A stretch of DNA of 64,000 bases from Lymantria dispar. Lineage: Eukaryota; Arthropoda; Insecta; Lepidoptera; Erebidae. Location of the stretch: assembly GCA_032191425.1 (NCBI GenBank), contig CM063464.1, forward strand, positions 9,243,001 through 9,307,000, given 5' to 3'. Below are positions 29,243 through 40,409 of the stretch, piece after piece (positions within the stretch are counted from its first letter, which is position 1; every line of letters starts with the position of its first letter). The notes beneath the pieces are model-generated. The model did no database searches. It was not told the DNA's origin and saw only the letters and a list, made by a program, of their open reading frames with translations. The translations under genes were made by a program, and so were the position numbers.

Positions 29243-29598
29243 GAGTGGTAGGACCACACTGTCGACAGTTATCTGTCTACAGCCGCGGGCCGGTCCGTCC
29301 GGGGTAGTACCACGCTCTCGCAGAAAATCGACGTCTGAGTAGTAGCAATTTGTTACTGCGCTTCGTTCGGTGAGTGAGAGAGCCGGAAGCCCAACTTTCT
29401 GAGGGTGTTTGTGTATGGAGGGTTTTGGTGGTGCCCTTGGTATCACCAACCCTCAATGCACGCATTTACACTCCCTTCACTTTCTTCGCGGTAGGCAGCG
29501 ACCCTGTAAAGGTCCATGAGCGGCAGCAACACTTACCATCAAGTGTACTGTTTGCTCGTTGGCCACCATTTGCAATAAAAAAAGAAGAAAAAAAATCT
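29243..29598 (+). mobile_element. E-SINE, full length
   Basis: Very similar to 18096-18447: GTGGTAGGACCACACTGTCG head, CTTACCATCAAGTGTACTG tail, AATAAA and an A-rich end with G interruptions. Confidence 0.85.
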
Positions 29599-29649
29599 AT
29601 CAACCCGTACACGGTTTTTGTTGGACATAGTCCATAAGATCCCCACGAG

Positions 29650-29890
29650 AATGTACCTACACATCGCTCAAGAGTGAGGTGAGTCTGTAATGCTTTAACA
29701 GCGTTTTATCACCCTTCATAAAAAACAGCATCATCGCATTCCTGGTCCACGACTCTGCAAAATTATCTCCGAGAATGACTGAATTAAATAGCCCCTGTAG
29801 AGCTTTTAATTCTAGTTTGTGCCCTGCTTTCAGGAGCTCTGTGGTAATTCCATCATCTCCTAATGCTTGTTATTTATTTCGGAACCATCC
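29650..29890 (-). pseudogene. RTE-like reverse transcriptase N-terminal fragment
   Basis: Minus strand reads GDDGITTELLKAGHKLELKA, then LFNSVILGDNFAESWTRNAM, then FFMKGDKTLLKHYRLTSLLS. This follows the pattern of the first reverse-transcriptase motifs of RTE/BovB LINEs (GxDGITTELLKAG...WxxxxxxLFFKKGD..NYRPISLLS). It is not contiguous with any RTE C-terminal fragment in the window. Ends are truncated and no start is present. Confidence 0.65.
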
Positions 29891-29965
29891 TGATGATCCC
29901 AAAAGTACGACAACAGGCCCTATAACTTCAACATACAATTTACCAGTTAAGAAATTATTGTTTTT

Positions 29966-30420
29966 GTTTATGACGATGATGGTGAAGCAGCACACCGAAC
30001 AAGCAGCATACCTGATGGTAGATGATACTACCGCACATGGACCGTTGCCATGCTAGAGATACAGCTAGGCCGTTGCCTACTTAGTTCTTCTTAAACCTCG
30101 TTTAAAGAAGTATATGTCATAGAGCTTGGGAAACACAGCAACAGGTAGTTGATTTCAGAGCCTGCACGTACATGGAAGAAATTATCGCTGGAAACGTACA
30201 ATTGAAGACCATAAAGTTTCCAGGTGAGGTGGTGAAACCCTGTGGTGTGAAGTGGAACGCTGCTAAAACGGTGACAATGGTAATAAATCAAACAGTTTCT
30301 CAGAGCAGTCCGCATGAGAGGCGGTAAAGAAAACAGAGTGACCTAAAATCTCTCCGCCGCTTCAGTGACTCCAACCTGCCCGTAAGATTGGGATTGCCAA
30401 TGTTCCTTGCGCTCCCGTGA
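29966..30420 (-). pseudogene. CR1-like LINE C-terminus and 3' end, decayed
   Basis: Minus strand: NPNLTGRLESLKRRRDFRSL, then frame-shifted pieces of CSEKLFDLLP, LETLWSSIVRFQR, FFKRGLRR, then the E-SINE-type 3' region in reverse (29966-30088). Same family as the better copy at 52553-53040, with more stops and frameshifts. Confidence 0.65.
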
Positions 30421-31105
30421 CAGTTTTGGAAGAGTGGATAGTAGTGTGTTCATAAGGAAATCATGTTATCAACCGCGGTGGATAACCCGTCATTTAAACG
30501 TGATAATTATGGCATTATGACCCTTTGGGTAAGTCTGTCTGACAATGCAGGGTGGTAGACTAAAAGAAAACATAACGGTTACTGTCACGTTTCTCAATAA
30601 TATAATAAATTGTGTTATAATTAATATATTTTTTACAGAAATATTTGTGGCACTACCTTATAAGTGCAAATATTAATTAAATTATCATTTTACAATGTTA
30701 AAAAGAATTTAATGACTGCTTTGCAATATTGTATGCTTCGCGAAGATATCAACTGTTAATAATGAGGTGTTTTTTACGTGTTCAATAAATAACTGACTGA
30801 CCTTTTATACTGTTTTATACTGTCTCATTCACGGACAAGTATTGTAAATGATTGAATGGTGCTTGGGCTGAAAATTTAGGAGAAAGAATATAAAAAAACA
30901 GTAACTTAAAAATATTTTTGTTAATTATCTCGCCACCGCGCCAGAACGATCTGGGACAATACGACGTCATGGAATCGCGAGTTATTTCCCCATTGCCGTT
31001 TGGGCTAACCATCCATGCCGATTGCTTGACATCGATGGTCTACGCGGGAAAATAGTATAAAAAAAATTATATAATTTTTTAGATGAAAAAACAGCCATGT
31101 ACGTC
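30421..31105. other. Unassigned spacer
   Basis: No gene or repeat recognised. Confidence 0.5.
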
Positions 31106-31234
31106 AAGGAACTCGGTACCTATGGTCGGTCCAATGACGAAGGGAAGGTAATACTGTGGGTTATGGGGCCGCACGCTGCCCATTCGTCACCCCGGATGGA
31201 ACAGACGCCGTGTGTGGTGACCCAAAAAAAAAAA
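31106..31234 (+). mobile_element. R1-like LINE 3' end (subfamily 3), short
   Basis: AAGGAACTCGGTACCTATGG, TGGGTTATGGGGCCGCACGC, then poly(A) at about 31223-31234. No clear target duplication. Confidence 0.7.
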
Positions 31235-31649
31235 TAGTTTCGCGGTGCTAAGCAATTATTGCAAAACTTTGAGTAAATAAATAGCTACAAATAAAATTAC
31301 AAATTGCAATTTAATTAAATGTTATTTTTACAAATAAGTTTTAGACATTTGGTATGGCAAGATTGGTTGTCAATGTTGGTGTTCATGATTGGTGTGGCAA
31401 TGATTGGTGTATTGTGCCCACCCGGCGAGGTGTGAGCTGTCACTCAAATAAACATGGGTTTACTTGTAAACAATACTATGTGACGCTTTTGTCATAAGAC
31501 ATAAGTGGAAAAAGTGTATAAGTCTAAAATTCAATTTATTGGATATTAAAAGATTAACTAAAATTTTTAAAAATTTCATTTTTTTTATTACTTTTAAGAT
31601 TTTTATTCCAATTTCAATGTTATTAAGAATGAATTTAAAAATATTCTCC
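31235..31649. other. Unassigned AT-rich spacer
   Basis: TTGGTGT/ATTGGTG words recur near 31370-31410. No gene recognised. Confidence 0.45.
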
Positions 31650-31842
31650 GTATCTTGCCCGTAGATGTCGTAAAAGACGACTAAGGGATATAATAAGCAT
31701 ATAACATCTGTACAAGAGAAGGAAATCTCAAAACGAAGCCCTATTCCAACACATCTGACCAGCGCGGAACAGTAGGTCAGTAACCCTGCCATTATGGAGG
31801 AGGCCTGAGTCCAACAGTGGGACATATATAGGTTGAGATGAT
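31650..31842 (+). mobile_element. TGA-SINE copy, 5' end lost
   Basis: From ATCTTGCCCGTAGATGTCGT to TATATAGGTTGAGATGATGA. Confidence 0.8.
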
Positions 31843-34006
31843 GATATAAATATTTATTAATTATGATGAAGGTATAATCGTCGTTAGAAGTTCAAATCAG
31901 CAGTTCTAATTGAATTAACTAAATTTAATGAACTTGCTATCCGTATGAGTACTTATATATTACATATAAGTACTTATGTATAAACACCTAAGAAAAATGA
32001 AAGAAAACATTTATTTCATCATAAAACACACAAGAAATATAAAAACAACTCATTTCTAAAGTTATATAAAATAATATAATTTTAATTTGAAAAATTGATT
32101 AAATAAATTTCAGCATAAATTTTAATGTCTGCCTGACTTTAAAAGTTGTGTTTCAGAAATATTTTGTTGTAGTATGTGACAAAAAGTTAAAATTTTGTTC
32201 TCATCTTTAAGTATAAGTAATCGGTCCTTACAAGCATATCACATGATCAGCAAGAAGAATAACTACTAATAAGCAACCACGGCTAAGCTAATATGGCATT
32301 AGTATTAAACAGTACAACTCGTAGTAGATACTCGGCCATAACGTAATGTATGTCATTTGGCAACATATTCGCAGCTTGGTAACAACTGAAAACGCACTAG
32401 AATTTCGATTCATCCTTTAAGCAAATATATTACATCTATAGAATAGATTCATTCTTTATATCTGTAGGAGAAAAAGATATTATAGTTTATTTTGTAAATA
32501 AACTACTAAAAGACAAAAAAATGGCAGTTGGCTTTTGCTTTTTTAATTACTCATAGTTTATTAAAATACCATTTATGCTAACAGAATAGCAATAGCATTC
32601 TAACATTTTAAATTTATTTAATATTAGATAAAAATCTATTTTAAATCACACTTGGTAATAAATTTATTATTTTTATAAAAATTCTATTAAAAATACCCAT
32701 TGTAACTGCTAAAGATCACAGTTTGTAGAAATAGCTACCGTAGTCTTTAAACTTAATAAATTATAAAACCAATTTAAAATTAAAACGATTAGGTTTATTA
32801 GTATTTTTAGCAATGCACAATTTAGTAAACATTATCATTTTTTTTTTGTAAAAAAGGATATTCTCGTACTTATCCTACTTCTGTAGGATATGCCAACCGC
32901 CTACACACTCACTAAAATTACCCAATAAAATTGGATTTTGTTTGGTACGATGCACTCGGATCGAACAATGACAAGTCAATCATTTTAACATTATAGCTTG
33001 ACTACAATACACTTCCTTGAATGACGGACAAATTTTAATCTCAAAATGATGGATTTATTATAAAAAGTGGCGAGCTTTGAGCTTTAAGTTAAGCAGGTGT
33101 TGTTCAAGAAGGATTGCGATTATACCTGTCAAGATTTTATTCAATCTCTGATCGATTGTGGGAGCAATGGAGTATGTATTGCAATTCCTGCATTCGTGAT
33201 ATGAAACACCAATAGACTTTAATTTAATTTAATTATTTTTTGCTCTGCAATCTGTTTGTAATTTGGATGGATAGGCGCATATTCTTTATGATGTGATTGT
33301 AGTTATTTCTGTTTTAGTTATTGTGGTTGGTATTATTACGAATGATTTTTAACTTAAAATAGTTATGATGAAGCATGGGAGTCCTTAAGAATAGGTAAAC
33401 TAACAAATAAGTAAATTATTAATTACTTACTTCTTTAATTAGTATTAAAATATGAATGCATGCGATCGTCATCCTGGCCCGTGGGGTACTGAAAGGATAA
33501 CCGACAGTGCGTACCACTAAAGTCTAAACAGTGGCATCAGCGGCTCATTCAACAGACCTATAGTTGGAGACAGGGGGCTCATATGAGCTTATGGAACAGT
33601 ATCCTTTTTTCGTCGCCTTGGGTGTATGGAGATAGGGAAACCTGGACTATAACTGATCCGATAAAGGCTTATTATATAAATCATCTTTGTAACGAAAAAT
33701 TTAGAATCGTGTCAGCATCCAGCACAATTGTAACTGAAAAATTAGAGTACTCTGTGTAAACATATCTGATAGATGGCATGGTAAAATGACTCCATCCAAA
33801 TACATAATTGTATTTAAAAATGGTAACTAAAGGTAAGCAGCACATTAGGTTAATTGGTAAATCATCGGAGTTCGAGTAGACATATAGTAGAAATATCCTG
33901 GGTGATCTCTGTTTCGCATTAGAAATCGATTTTAGTTGAATTATGGGTATGAACTACCATATTAACTTAGCTACCTGTCACATTATATGATATACAATTA
34001 AAAATC
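31843..34006. other. Long unassigned AT-rich stretch
   Basis: About 2.2 kb with no coding-like frame and little recognisable repeat. 31945-31980 has a small palindrome around TAAGTACTTA. 33465-33660 is GC-richer (CATCCTGGCCCGTGGGGTAC, GGAGACAGGGGGCTCATATG) and may be an unrecognised dispersed repeat. The longest candidate for ordinary non-repetitive DNA in the window. Confidence 0.5.
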
Positions 34007-34240
34007 CGTGTGGTGTCGGATTAAGAATACAATTCACCACTCCCTACCCTGTCCGTGGATGTCGTAAAAGACGACAAGTAAGGGATAATATGCACATAAG
34101 ATCTGTGCAAGAGAAAGAAAACTGGAAATGAAACCCTATACCAACATGGCTGACCGGCATGGTATAGTAGGTTAAATTCTCTTCCATTATGGAGGAAGCC
34201 CGAGCCCAACAGTGGGACGTATGCGGGCGATGATAATGAA
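34007..34240 (+). mobile_element. TGA-SINE, near full length
   Basis: From CGTGTGGTGTCGGATTAAGA to GTATGCGGGCGATGATAATG. Confidence 0.85.
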
Positions 34241-34329
34241 ATAAAAATAAATATTTAATATAGCGACATTCTGACATGAAAAATGCCCTCTGATGTTTAC
34301 GCGAGCATTACACATAAATAAAACTACTA

Positions 34330-34400
34330 GGGTTTTTATAGCGTTTGTAATTAATTTTTGATTGCCCGACGTTTCGAATACTCTACAGTATTTAGGGTCA
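34330..34400. repeat. Penelope-associated motif, single arm
   Basis: GCGTTTGTAATTAATTTTTG then TTGCCCGACGTTTCGAATAC, matching the left arm of the inverted repeat at 49440-49580. Confidence 0.5.
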
Positions 34401-34629
34401 CAGGCGGACCAAGGCAATGAAAAATACCAATGACAAAAAAGTCTCTTAACATGGAATAAAGATCACCTTTTTAAAAAAAAATACCTAGTTTCAGTTCCTT
34501 CAACCAACTCATATGACTAAGGAAGGAAGGGGATGCTAATGAGAAACTTTCACTGTCAGTTTAATTGTTAGTCAGTCAGTCAGTCAAATTGTATAAATAT
34601 TTTTCATATACATAATTTAATTCGTTATC

Positions 34630-35192
34630 TCGTCTCAGCTAATATAATTGTTGCGCCTCATGCCGCCCTAGCCGAGGCCGCGGGTGACGTGACCGGGGAT
34701 TAGTCCGTCACCCACCGAGAGGCCGACCGCGTGAGGAAAGACCGACGTCCTCCCCGAGGGGGGGACGTCGGTCGATGGGAGGGTACCCCAATAGGGGGTA
34801 TTCCGTCGGGCCGACCACTGACGACAAGTTAACGCTGCTCCAGTGGTCGGCCCAACGACGAAGGCGACGTGGTTTTCGGGTGGGTCGCGGGAGTTGCGTG
34901 CTTAAGCCCCTCTGTCGCCCCGGATGGAGTGGTGCGGAGGCGCGTCGACCGCGGCCCACCCACAAAAAAAAAAAAAAAAAGCTAATATAATTGTCACTGC
35001 TGGGCTAGGGTTTCCTTCAGAATACCTATTAGGGAAACTTGACCTAGCTTACCAAGCTGGTCAAAAGTGTTGATATTTGATTTCATTTCGAGACTTCCTT
35101 TTTTTTAATAGTTGTTCTTTAGTCGTCGTATACGACACCCACGGGCAAGAAAAGGGATGGTGAATAGTATTCTTACTCAATCACCATACGAA
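34630..35192 (-). mobile_element. TGA-SINE copy split by an R1-like insertion
   Basis: Tail side CGTCTCAGCTAATATAATTG (34631-34650) and body resuming after the insert with TCACTGCTGGGCTAGGG. 5' end CTCAATCACCATACG near 35190. Confidence 0.75.
34652..34979 (+). mobile_element. R1-like LINE 3' end, with target-site duplication
   Basis: Begins with the last codons of the ORF (LRLMPP then stop, 34655-34672), followed by the full 3' untranslated region and a 17-bp poly(A). A perfect 15-bp duplication AGCTAATATAATTGT flanks it (34637-34651 and 34980-34994). Very close in sequence to 56697-56995, so both may be young. Confidence 0.9.
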
Positions 35193-36059
35193 AAATTTAT
35201 TCAAATTACTAAAATATAATCATTACTTACGCCTATAAATTAAAATAAACCACATCCGTTCTTCGAAGAATCCCGAACCCCCACATATCATATTTCAATA
35301 GACAAATAACAGAAGAGTATCTATTATTTAATACAAACAAATTATTACGTTCTATTGAGCTAACAGAATGCCAATTGTGTGACGATCACTCCCGCTGACT
35401 TAACTTTAAGCCCATTATATTAACAATAGATTGAAATTGGACTTATGTATGTTTGCCGCAAGGTGTGTTAATCCTTTTCGTTTATTGGCTTAAAAGTTTT
35501 TCTGTAGGATTTAACATAAAGTTGATAAAACAATTCGGGAACAAATTAAATTTGTGATACTAAAAACAGCTTTTGCACTATTATTTATAGATTTTGTCAT
35601 TTTCCTTTTATTTTTTTAGATTTTTCTATAACTTGACTAACGAGTTAACAATCATAGTTGAATAATATACTACAGTAGATAGAAGAAGATAGAAAGATAT
35701 TTTGTTTTCATTAAATCTAATAAAAACATAAACAAAGAAAAGAACTTGTTAGATTAAGTAATTTAATTTTAACGAGGAACAAAAAGGTTATTCGTTCAGT
35801 TCATACTATTTCGCCTTAAAGAAACAGCCCTGATATTCTATCAGTAGAATTTCGATTATATGAATACCAATTGATGCGAAAATTCGATAATTTGACTTTA
35901 AATATCCTATTTTAAATTGCTTATTTTGGATTCTTAAAAAAATATTTTTAATAATAAATTGTTTACACAACATCTTTTTTTTTATAATTTATACACATAA
36001 TTTAATATACCAATAAGGTTTGTGTATTTTATTTTGGGACTAATTTCACCACTTATTCT
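35193..36059. other. Unassigned AT-rich spacer
   Basis: No gene or repeat recognised. Confidence 0.5.
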
Positions 36060-36178
36060 CACTATTATAACTCTTGTAAGTAGAGACCCCGAATGATCAC
36101 CCTAGATGATATCGAGGTTTTTGAAAAATGAACTTAATTATCTTGGAACCCGCAATAAATTTAATTAGAAAAGTTGGA
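36060..36178. repeat. Unclassified repeat (RepJ) copy 1
   Basis: ACTCTTGTAAGTAGAGACCC and AATTATCTTGGAACCCGCAA, then TAAATTTAATTAGAAAAG, match a diverged copy at 63846-64000. Confidence 0.55.
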
Positions 36179-36770
36179 AGTGATTGATTCCACTTTTCTC
36201 CTATCCCATTCGGAAGATAGAAAGCAACATTCACTAGTTTTTCAACATTTAAGTGGGTGTGCAGCTACAATAAGCACAGCCGCATAGTACCATGGCTATG
36301 GCATAGCTTGACAGGATCTACGTGTGGACCTTAAGATTGGTTGCTATAATAGGTATAGAAGAAATGTCCGAACGCACGGAAATTTTCTCGATTTGCTATA
36401 AGGTCCTTATAGTATACTCCATGACTTGCAACGACGTGACTTACAAACTGACTAACATACAGTCGCACTCGTTACGTTAGAGATCGTACTCCCAGAGAGT
36501 ATGGTGTGCTGATTGTTCATACTCGTGATTACATGTGACGCTTTCACATAATGGTTGTTATGGTTTAAAAGAGAATAATTTACTTTTGAAGTTGCTATGA
36601 CCAGTTAGAAATTAGGTCATATATTTAAGATCAAGTATTACAAAATGTTAAATTGTCTTTTACATAAAATATGTTATACGGACTTACGATTATTGGGACT
36701 ATCCCTAGTTTTAATTGATCCAGATAATCGGGATACTTTATATAAAGGGTAAGAAGTGAGTTATACTTAC
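36179..36770. other. Unassigned spacer
   Basis: No repeat recognised. Non-repetitive-looking sequence immediately downstream (in minus-strand sense) of the candidate exon. Confidence 0.4.
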
Positions 36771-36846
36771 CAAGAAAATCATTTATTATCCTTTCTCTGG
36801 TATCGTTAGTTTTTGCAATCCTCTTAAGGTCGAGAGTTATTGACAT
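36771..36846 (-). CDS. Candidate short coding exon with splice donor
   Basis: Minus strand: ATG at 36846 opens MSITLDLKRIAKTNDTRERI then INDFL, and the sequence then reads TTCTTG|GTAAGTAT, a near-consensus 5' splice donor (GT at 36770-36769). The frame also reads on unspliced to 71 residues (36631). A weak acceptor-like CATTTTTAAG precedes the ATG. The residue mix is ordinary for a soluble protein, but no family is recognised and no next exon was found by eye. This lies in the least repeat-dense part of the window. It is as likely a chance frame as a real exon. Confidence 0.2.
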
Positions 36847-37166
36847 AAGTACTTAAAAATGTCAGGAAGTTTTTTAAGTCCATATGACGCTACTTTTGAC
36901 AGAAATTGATATGTGCAATTGGTGCCTAAGTCTCCGAGGAGAATGCTACTGTTCATTCCGTTAGCGATCCTCAGCTACTGGTTTTTACGACTCCTACAAG
37001 ATAGTAAGGCATGGAGACATATTATATTTATAACCTGTCATCACCCAGGTATATAAGTATACCCTAGTATAGTGTCTTTTTTAGTTTACGATGATGTACC
37101 ACCTAAAAATGATAGAAATGGTAGCAAGAAAGGCAGTTGCTTTATAGCTAAGAATATAGGCGTCGT
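36847..37166. other. Unassigned spacer
   Basis: No gene or repeat recognised. Confidence 0.45.
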
Positions 37167-37386
37167 TTCAGCTCATACACGTCCCACTGCTGGGCCTGGG
37201 TAGGCCCAGTAGGAGGGACATTGACCTGCTATCCCATGCTAGTCTGACGTATTGGTATAGGGTTTTATTACGAATTTTCTTTCTATTGCACAGTTGTTAT
37301 GTGTATTATATATCTTGATCGTCTTTTACGACATCCACAGGCGAGATAGGGAGTGGTTATTTGAATTCTTACTCTGTCATCATACA
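37167..37386 (-). mobile_element. TGA-SINE copy
   Basis: CGTTTCAGCTCATACACGTC through CTTACTCTGTCATCATACAG. The simple-repeat tail is lost. Confidence 0.8.
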
Positions 37387-37682
37387 GAAAGAATATGGTC
37401 GCTCTAATTTTAGATGCTAGTGCGTGAAATCGATAACTCTACGTGTCTTTTGAAATATAATGCTTATTAGTATCATTATTTAAACGATCACGCACCTGCA
37501 AATTGATCACGCCAAGGTTGCTTATAAATCAATTTGCATTATTGTATCTAGTATATAGTTTATTTATTATTCATCAAATCTTTTTAGTGTCTTTATTTAG
37601 TAACGGGTCTTCACTCGGAAATTGCATAGATCACGGAGGCCTAATACATATTGCTTTATAGATATTTTTGGTGACTTCGTGA

Positions 37683-37965
37683 AGTTTAGGGTAGTACCAC
37701 ACTCTCGCAGAAAATTGATGTCTGAATAGTAGCAATTTGTTACTACAATTCGGGTGTGAGAGAGCCCGAAACCTAACCTTCTGAAGGTGTTTGCATGTGA
37801 TGAGTTTTGGTTATGCTTTTAGTATTACCGAACCTAAAGAGGTTCGGTAATATTAAAAGCATAACCGTGTTGATACGTGCAAAGGCACGTATTAACACTG
37901 CCTTTACTTTCTTCACGGTAGATAGCGACTTAACATAGGTCTATTAGCAGCAGTATCAACATGGG
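37683..37965 (+). mobile_element. E-SINE copy disrupted by a double palindrome
   Basis: Starts inside the head (GGGTAGTACCACACTCTCGC) and follows the body to GGTTATGCTTTTAGTATTAC, then the palindromic insert (37836-37884), then resumes GCACGTATTAACACTGCC and a decayed 3' end. Confidence 0.75.
37809..37898. repeat. Double quasi-palindrome with identical AAAG loops
   Basis: First: arms 37809-37835 and 37840-37866 (27 bp, one mismatch), loop AAAG. Second, directly adjacent: arms 37867-37880 and 37885-37898 (14 bp, one mismatch), loop AAAG. Comparison with the intact E-SINE copies (18096, 29243) shows the original order was L-(4 bp)-R, so the extra 45 bp are L', R' and one extra copy of the 4-bp spacer. 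Confidence 0.9.
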
Positions 37966-38091
37966 GATTTTCTTTTTCATGTTATTAATTTTATTTTTTA
38001 ATTGTTATTAGCTTTATTTCAAACTTATACCTACTAAATACATTTTTGAATATAATATAAAATACAATATTTAAAAATATAAAAAGTGAAA

Positions 38092-38216
38092 TGACCCACC
38101 GGTAGCAAATACAAGGATCAAGCTGTCGGTGGTTAGGGCTCCAACGAGAGGAACTTCCTCACGATGCGCGCCGTGTCCAGTAAGACCGCCTTCTGTATCA
38201 GATCCGTAATCCTACT
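38092..38216 (-). pseudogene. LINE ORF C-terminal end
   Basis: Minus strand ends DLIQKAVLLDTARIVRKFLS then LEP and stop (38133-38135). I recall this ending from lepidopteran LINE proteins. Only about 27 codons remain. A three-copy CCTAA run follows to the right, too short to call telomeric. Confidence 0.45.
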
Positions 38217-38236
38217 AACCTAACCTAACCTACTTA

Positions 38237-38586
38237 TCTATACCAATAAATAAAATTGGAGTGTCCGTTTGTAATGTCAAAATAATAGGCCTTTAGCCTA
38301 GCCTTTAGCATAGCCTTTTTAGGCTCACATGGTTTTTTGCACTATGCATATGCCTAAAAATCACTTTATATTTTTTTTGTCTGTCTGTTTGTCTGTCTGT
38401 CTGTCTATCTGTTTGTTCCAGGTAATCTTCAAAACGGCCCGACCGATTTAAAAATTTCTTTCACCAATGGAAAGCTATAATATCAGTAAATAAACTAGGC
38501 TATATTTTATCCCGATATTCCCACGGGAACGGGAACTACGGGGATAAGGCGAGTGAAACCGAAGCGAAGCGAGGGCGGGTTGCTAG
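38237..38586 (+). mobile_element. Non-autonomous Helitron with small internal duplication
   Basis: TC start (TCTATACCAATAAATAAAAT), an extra tandem TAGCCTTTAGC/TAGCATAGCC segment near 38290-38320, an expanded CTGTCTGT tract, and CTAG at 38583-38586 followed by T. 350 bp. Confidence 0.85.
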
Positions 38587-38603
38587 TTGTTATTATGTTA
38601 GTA

Positions 38604-39502
38604 GGTACATTCCGCAGGCTCGTCCCGCGGCTCGTCGGCGTGGCGTCCGCCCTACAATGGCTGATGCCGAATGTGGGCGGACCGAGCGCGGCATATCGAC
38701 AGCTGTACGCGGGGGTCATCCGGTCGATGGCCCTGTACGGCGCACCGGTGTGGGCGGGATCCATGACCGCCCGACTTAGGGCCCTTCTGTGGCGTCCACA
38801 GAAGGACATGGCGGTCAAGATCATCCGCGGGTACCGCACGGTGGCGACGGAGGCGGCGTGCCTATTGGCCGGGACTCCGCCGTGGGACCTGGAGGCGGAA
38901 ATGCTCTCCGACTTGTATCAGCGGGTGTTGGGGGTGCGCGGGGGGTCGGTGTTGTTTCCTTGAAGGAGCTCACCGCCTGGCGCGTCGACGCCCGCCGGGA
39001 CGTCATCGCCCGTTGGGTAGACCGGCTGGAGAGGCCTCGATACGGTGTTTGGACCGTGGAGGCCTTCCGGCCGGTGCTGATGCAGTGGTTGGAAAAGCGG
39101 CACGGGGTGCTCTCCTTCCGACTCGTACAGGTCTTGACGGGGCATGGATGCTTCGGCAAGTACCTGTACAGGGTCGCTAGGAGGGAGAGAACTCCGTCCT
39201 GCCACCACTGCGATTGCGATGAGGACACGGCGCAGCACACGCTCGAGGTCTGTGCCGCTTGGGCAGAGCCGCGTCGTGAACTCGTCGCAATCATCGGTGC
39301 AGACTTGACGCTGCCGACCATCGCTAGGGAGATGCTCGGCAGCATCAGGAATTGGGACGCGGTCGCAGCCTTCTGCGAGGCAGTTATCTCGCAGAAGGAG
39401 GCGGCGGGTCGCGAGCGCGAGAAGCACAGCCTCGATGATGCGACCCGCCGCCGGCGACTGGGGCGGCGCAGGCAGGAGTACCTGCGTGCAATGCCGCCCT
39501 AG
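38604..39502 (+). pseudogene. R1-clade ORF2 C-terminal region
   Basis: Reading starts in one frame: LVPRLVGVASALQWLMPNVG, then LYAGVIRSMALYGAPVWAG, then MAVKIIRGYRTVATEAACLL and AGTPPWDLEAEM, the thumb and connection region after the reverse transcriptase. A frameshift in a G-run (about 38935-38955) moves the rest to a second frame: ELTAWRVDARRDVIARWVD, FRLVQVLTGHGCFGKYLYRV, then the zinc-knuckle-like CHHCDCDEDTAQHTLEVC (C-x2-C-x8-H-x4-C, about 39200-39253). It ends RRRRLGRRRQEYLRAMPP and stop at 39500-39502. That Cys/His motif near the C-terminus is usual in the R1 clade. With a single frameshift the copy is only mildly decayed. Open frames on the opposite strand (38507-39427) are shadows. 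Confidence 0.85.
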
Positions 39503-39798
39503 CCGAGGCCGCGGGTGACGTGACCGGGGATTAGTCCGTCACCCGCCGAGAGGCCGACCGCGTGAGGAAAGACCGACGTCCTTCCTGAGGGGGGGACGTC
39601 GGTCGATGGGAGGGTACCCCGGGTAGGGGGTATTCTGTCGGGCCGACCACTGATGACAAGTAACCCTGCTCCAGTGGTCGGCCCAACGACGAAGGCGACG
39701 TGGTGTTCGGGTGGGTTGCGGGAGTGCGTGCTTAAGCCCCTCTGTCGCCCCGGACGGTGTGGTGCGGAGGCGCGCCGACCGCCCAAAAAAAAAAAAAA
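38604..39798 (+). mobile_element. R1-clade LINE, 5'-truncated, with target-site duplication
   Basis: Longest R1-like copy: the ORF2 C-terminal third (38604-39502), then about 280 bp of 3' untranslated region and poly(A) (39785-39798). A 12-bp duplication ATTATGTTAGTA flanks it (38592-38603 and 39799-39810). It landed 17 bp from the end of the Helitron at 38237-38586. It serves as the reference for the other R1-like pieces in the window. The targets differ between copies, so this family is not tied to the 28S rDNA site used by R1 itself. Confidence 0.9.
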
Positions 39799-39810
39799 AT
39801 TATGTTAGTA

Positions 39811-40103
39811 CATACTTATTTTATTTTAATTCTTAACACAAAATATGCTGTAAATAAGTAGTCTGCGTTGAATTTGCTGACAATCGTCACACAAAATGCC
39901 GCTACTGAAGAACAGCATTATGTTACTGCAACATTAAGCTGAGTAGCGATCTTTTTACTCGCTTGCGGGTGGGATCCTCGCTCTTACATCTATATGTAAA
40001 CTATGTTATACAAATATGTATCCTTCTGCGAGGGAGAAATAAACTATTTTTCTTTCTTTCAAATTACCATCAGGTGCACTCTTTGTTCGTTTGCCAACAA
40101 TAG
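39811..40103. other. Unassigned spacer with E-SINE tail scrap
   Basis: AT-rich. 40062-40100 (AATTACCATCAGGTGCACTC, TTGTTCGTTTGCCAAC) matches the end of E-SINE/CR1. Confidence 0.5.
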
Positions 40104-40376
40104 CATCATCATCATCTTGCTCTTATCCCAATTACTTGGGGTCGACGCAATATGTCATCTGTTTTGACATATTGCAAAAAGTTTCGGCAATGACTTTTAT
40201 GACCGGCCGCCTGCCTGACGTCAACCCTCCTTGGGAATATAATCTTTGACCCAAATGGTACCAGATGGAGTTGGTCCGGGTCAATCTAGGGCTCTTAGTC
40301 GTCTTTTACGACACCCACGAGCAAAGCAAGGGTTGGTAGTATTCGAAGCCGCTACTACACAGCAATAGCAACAATA
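40104..40376 (-). mobile_element. Unclassified (TGA)n-tailed repeat
   Basis: Starts CATCATCATCATCTTGCTCT then ATCCCAATTACTTGGGGTCG, continues through CTGACGTCAACCCTCCTTGG, and ends CTTAGTCGTCTTTTACGACA and CCACGAGCAAAGCAAGG. The last part overlaps in sequence with the TGA-SINE 5' region and with RepI (51187, 58470). It looks like a related retroposon, again with a TGA-type tail. Confidence 0.5.
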
Positions 40377-40409
40377 GCAACAAAAAAAAACCTCAGAGAT
40401 GTGTGCAGT

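Noticed and set aside
38216..38232. (CCTAA)3 run as a telomeric TTAGG tract
   Set aside because: Only about three units, next to a LINE fragment and a Helitron; too short to indicate telomeric DNA.
38507..39427. Long minus-strand frames (up to 174 codons) opposite the R1-like ORF
   Set aside because: They are antisense shadows created by GC-rich codons of the true plus-strand ORF, which carries recognisable R1-clade motifs.
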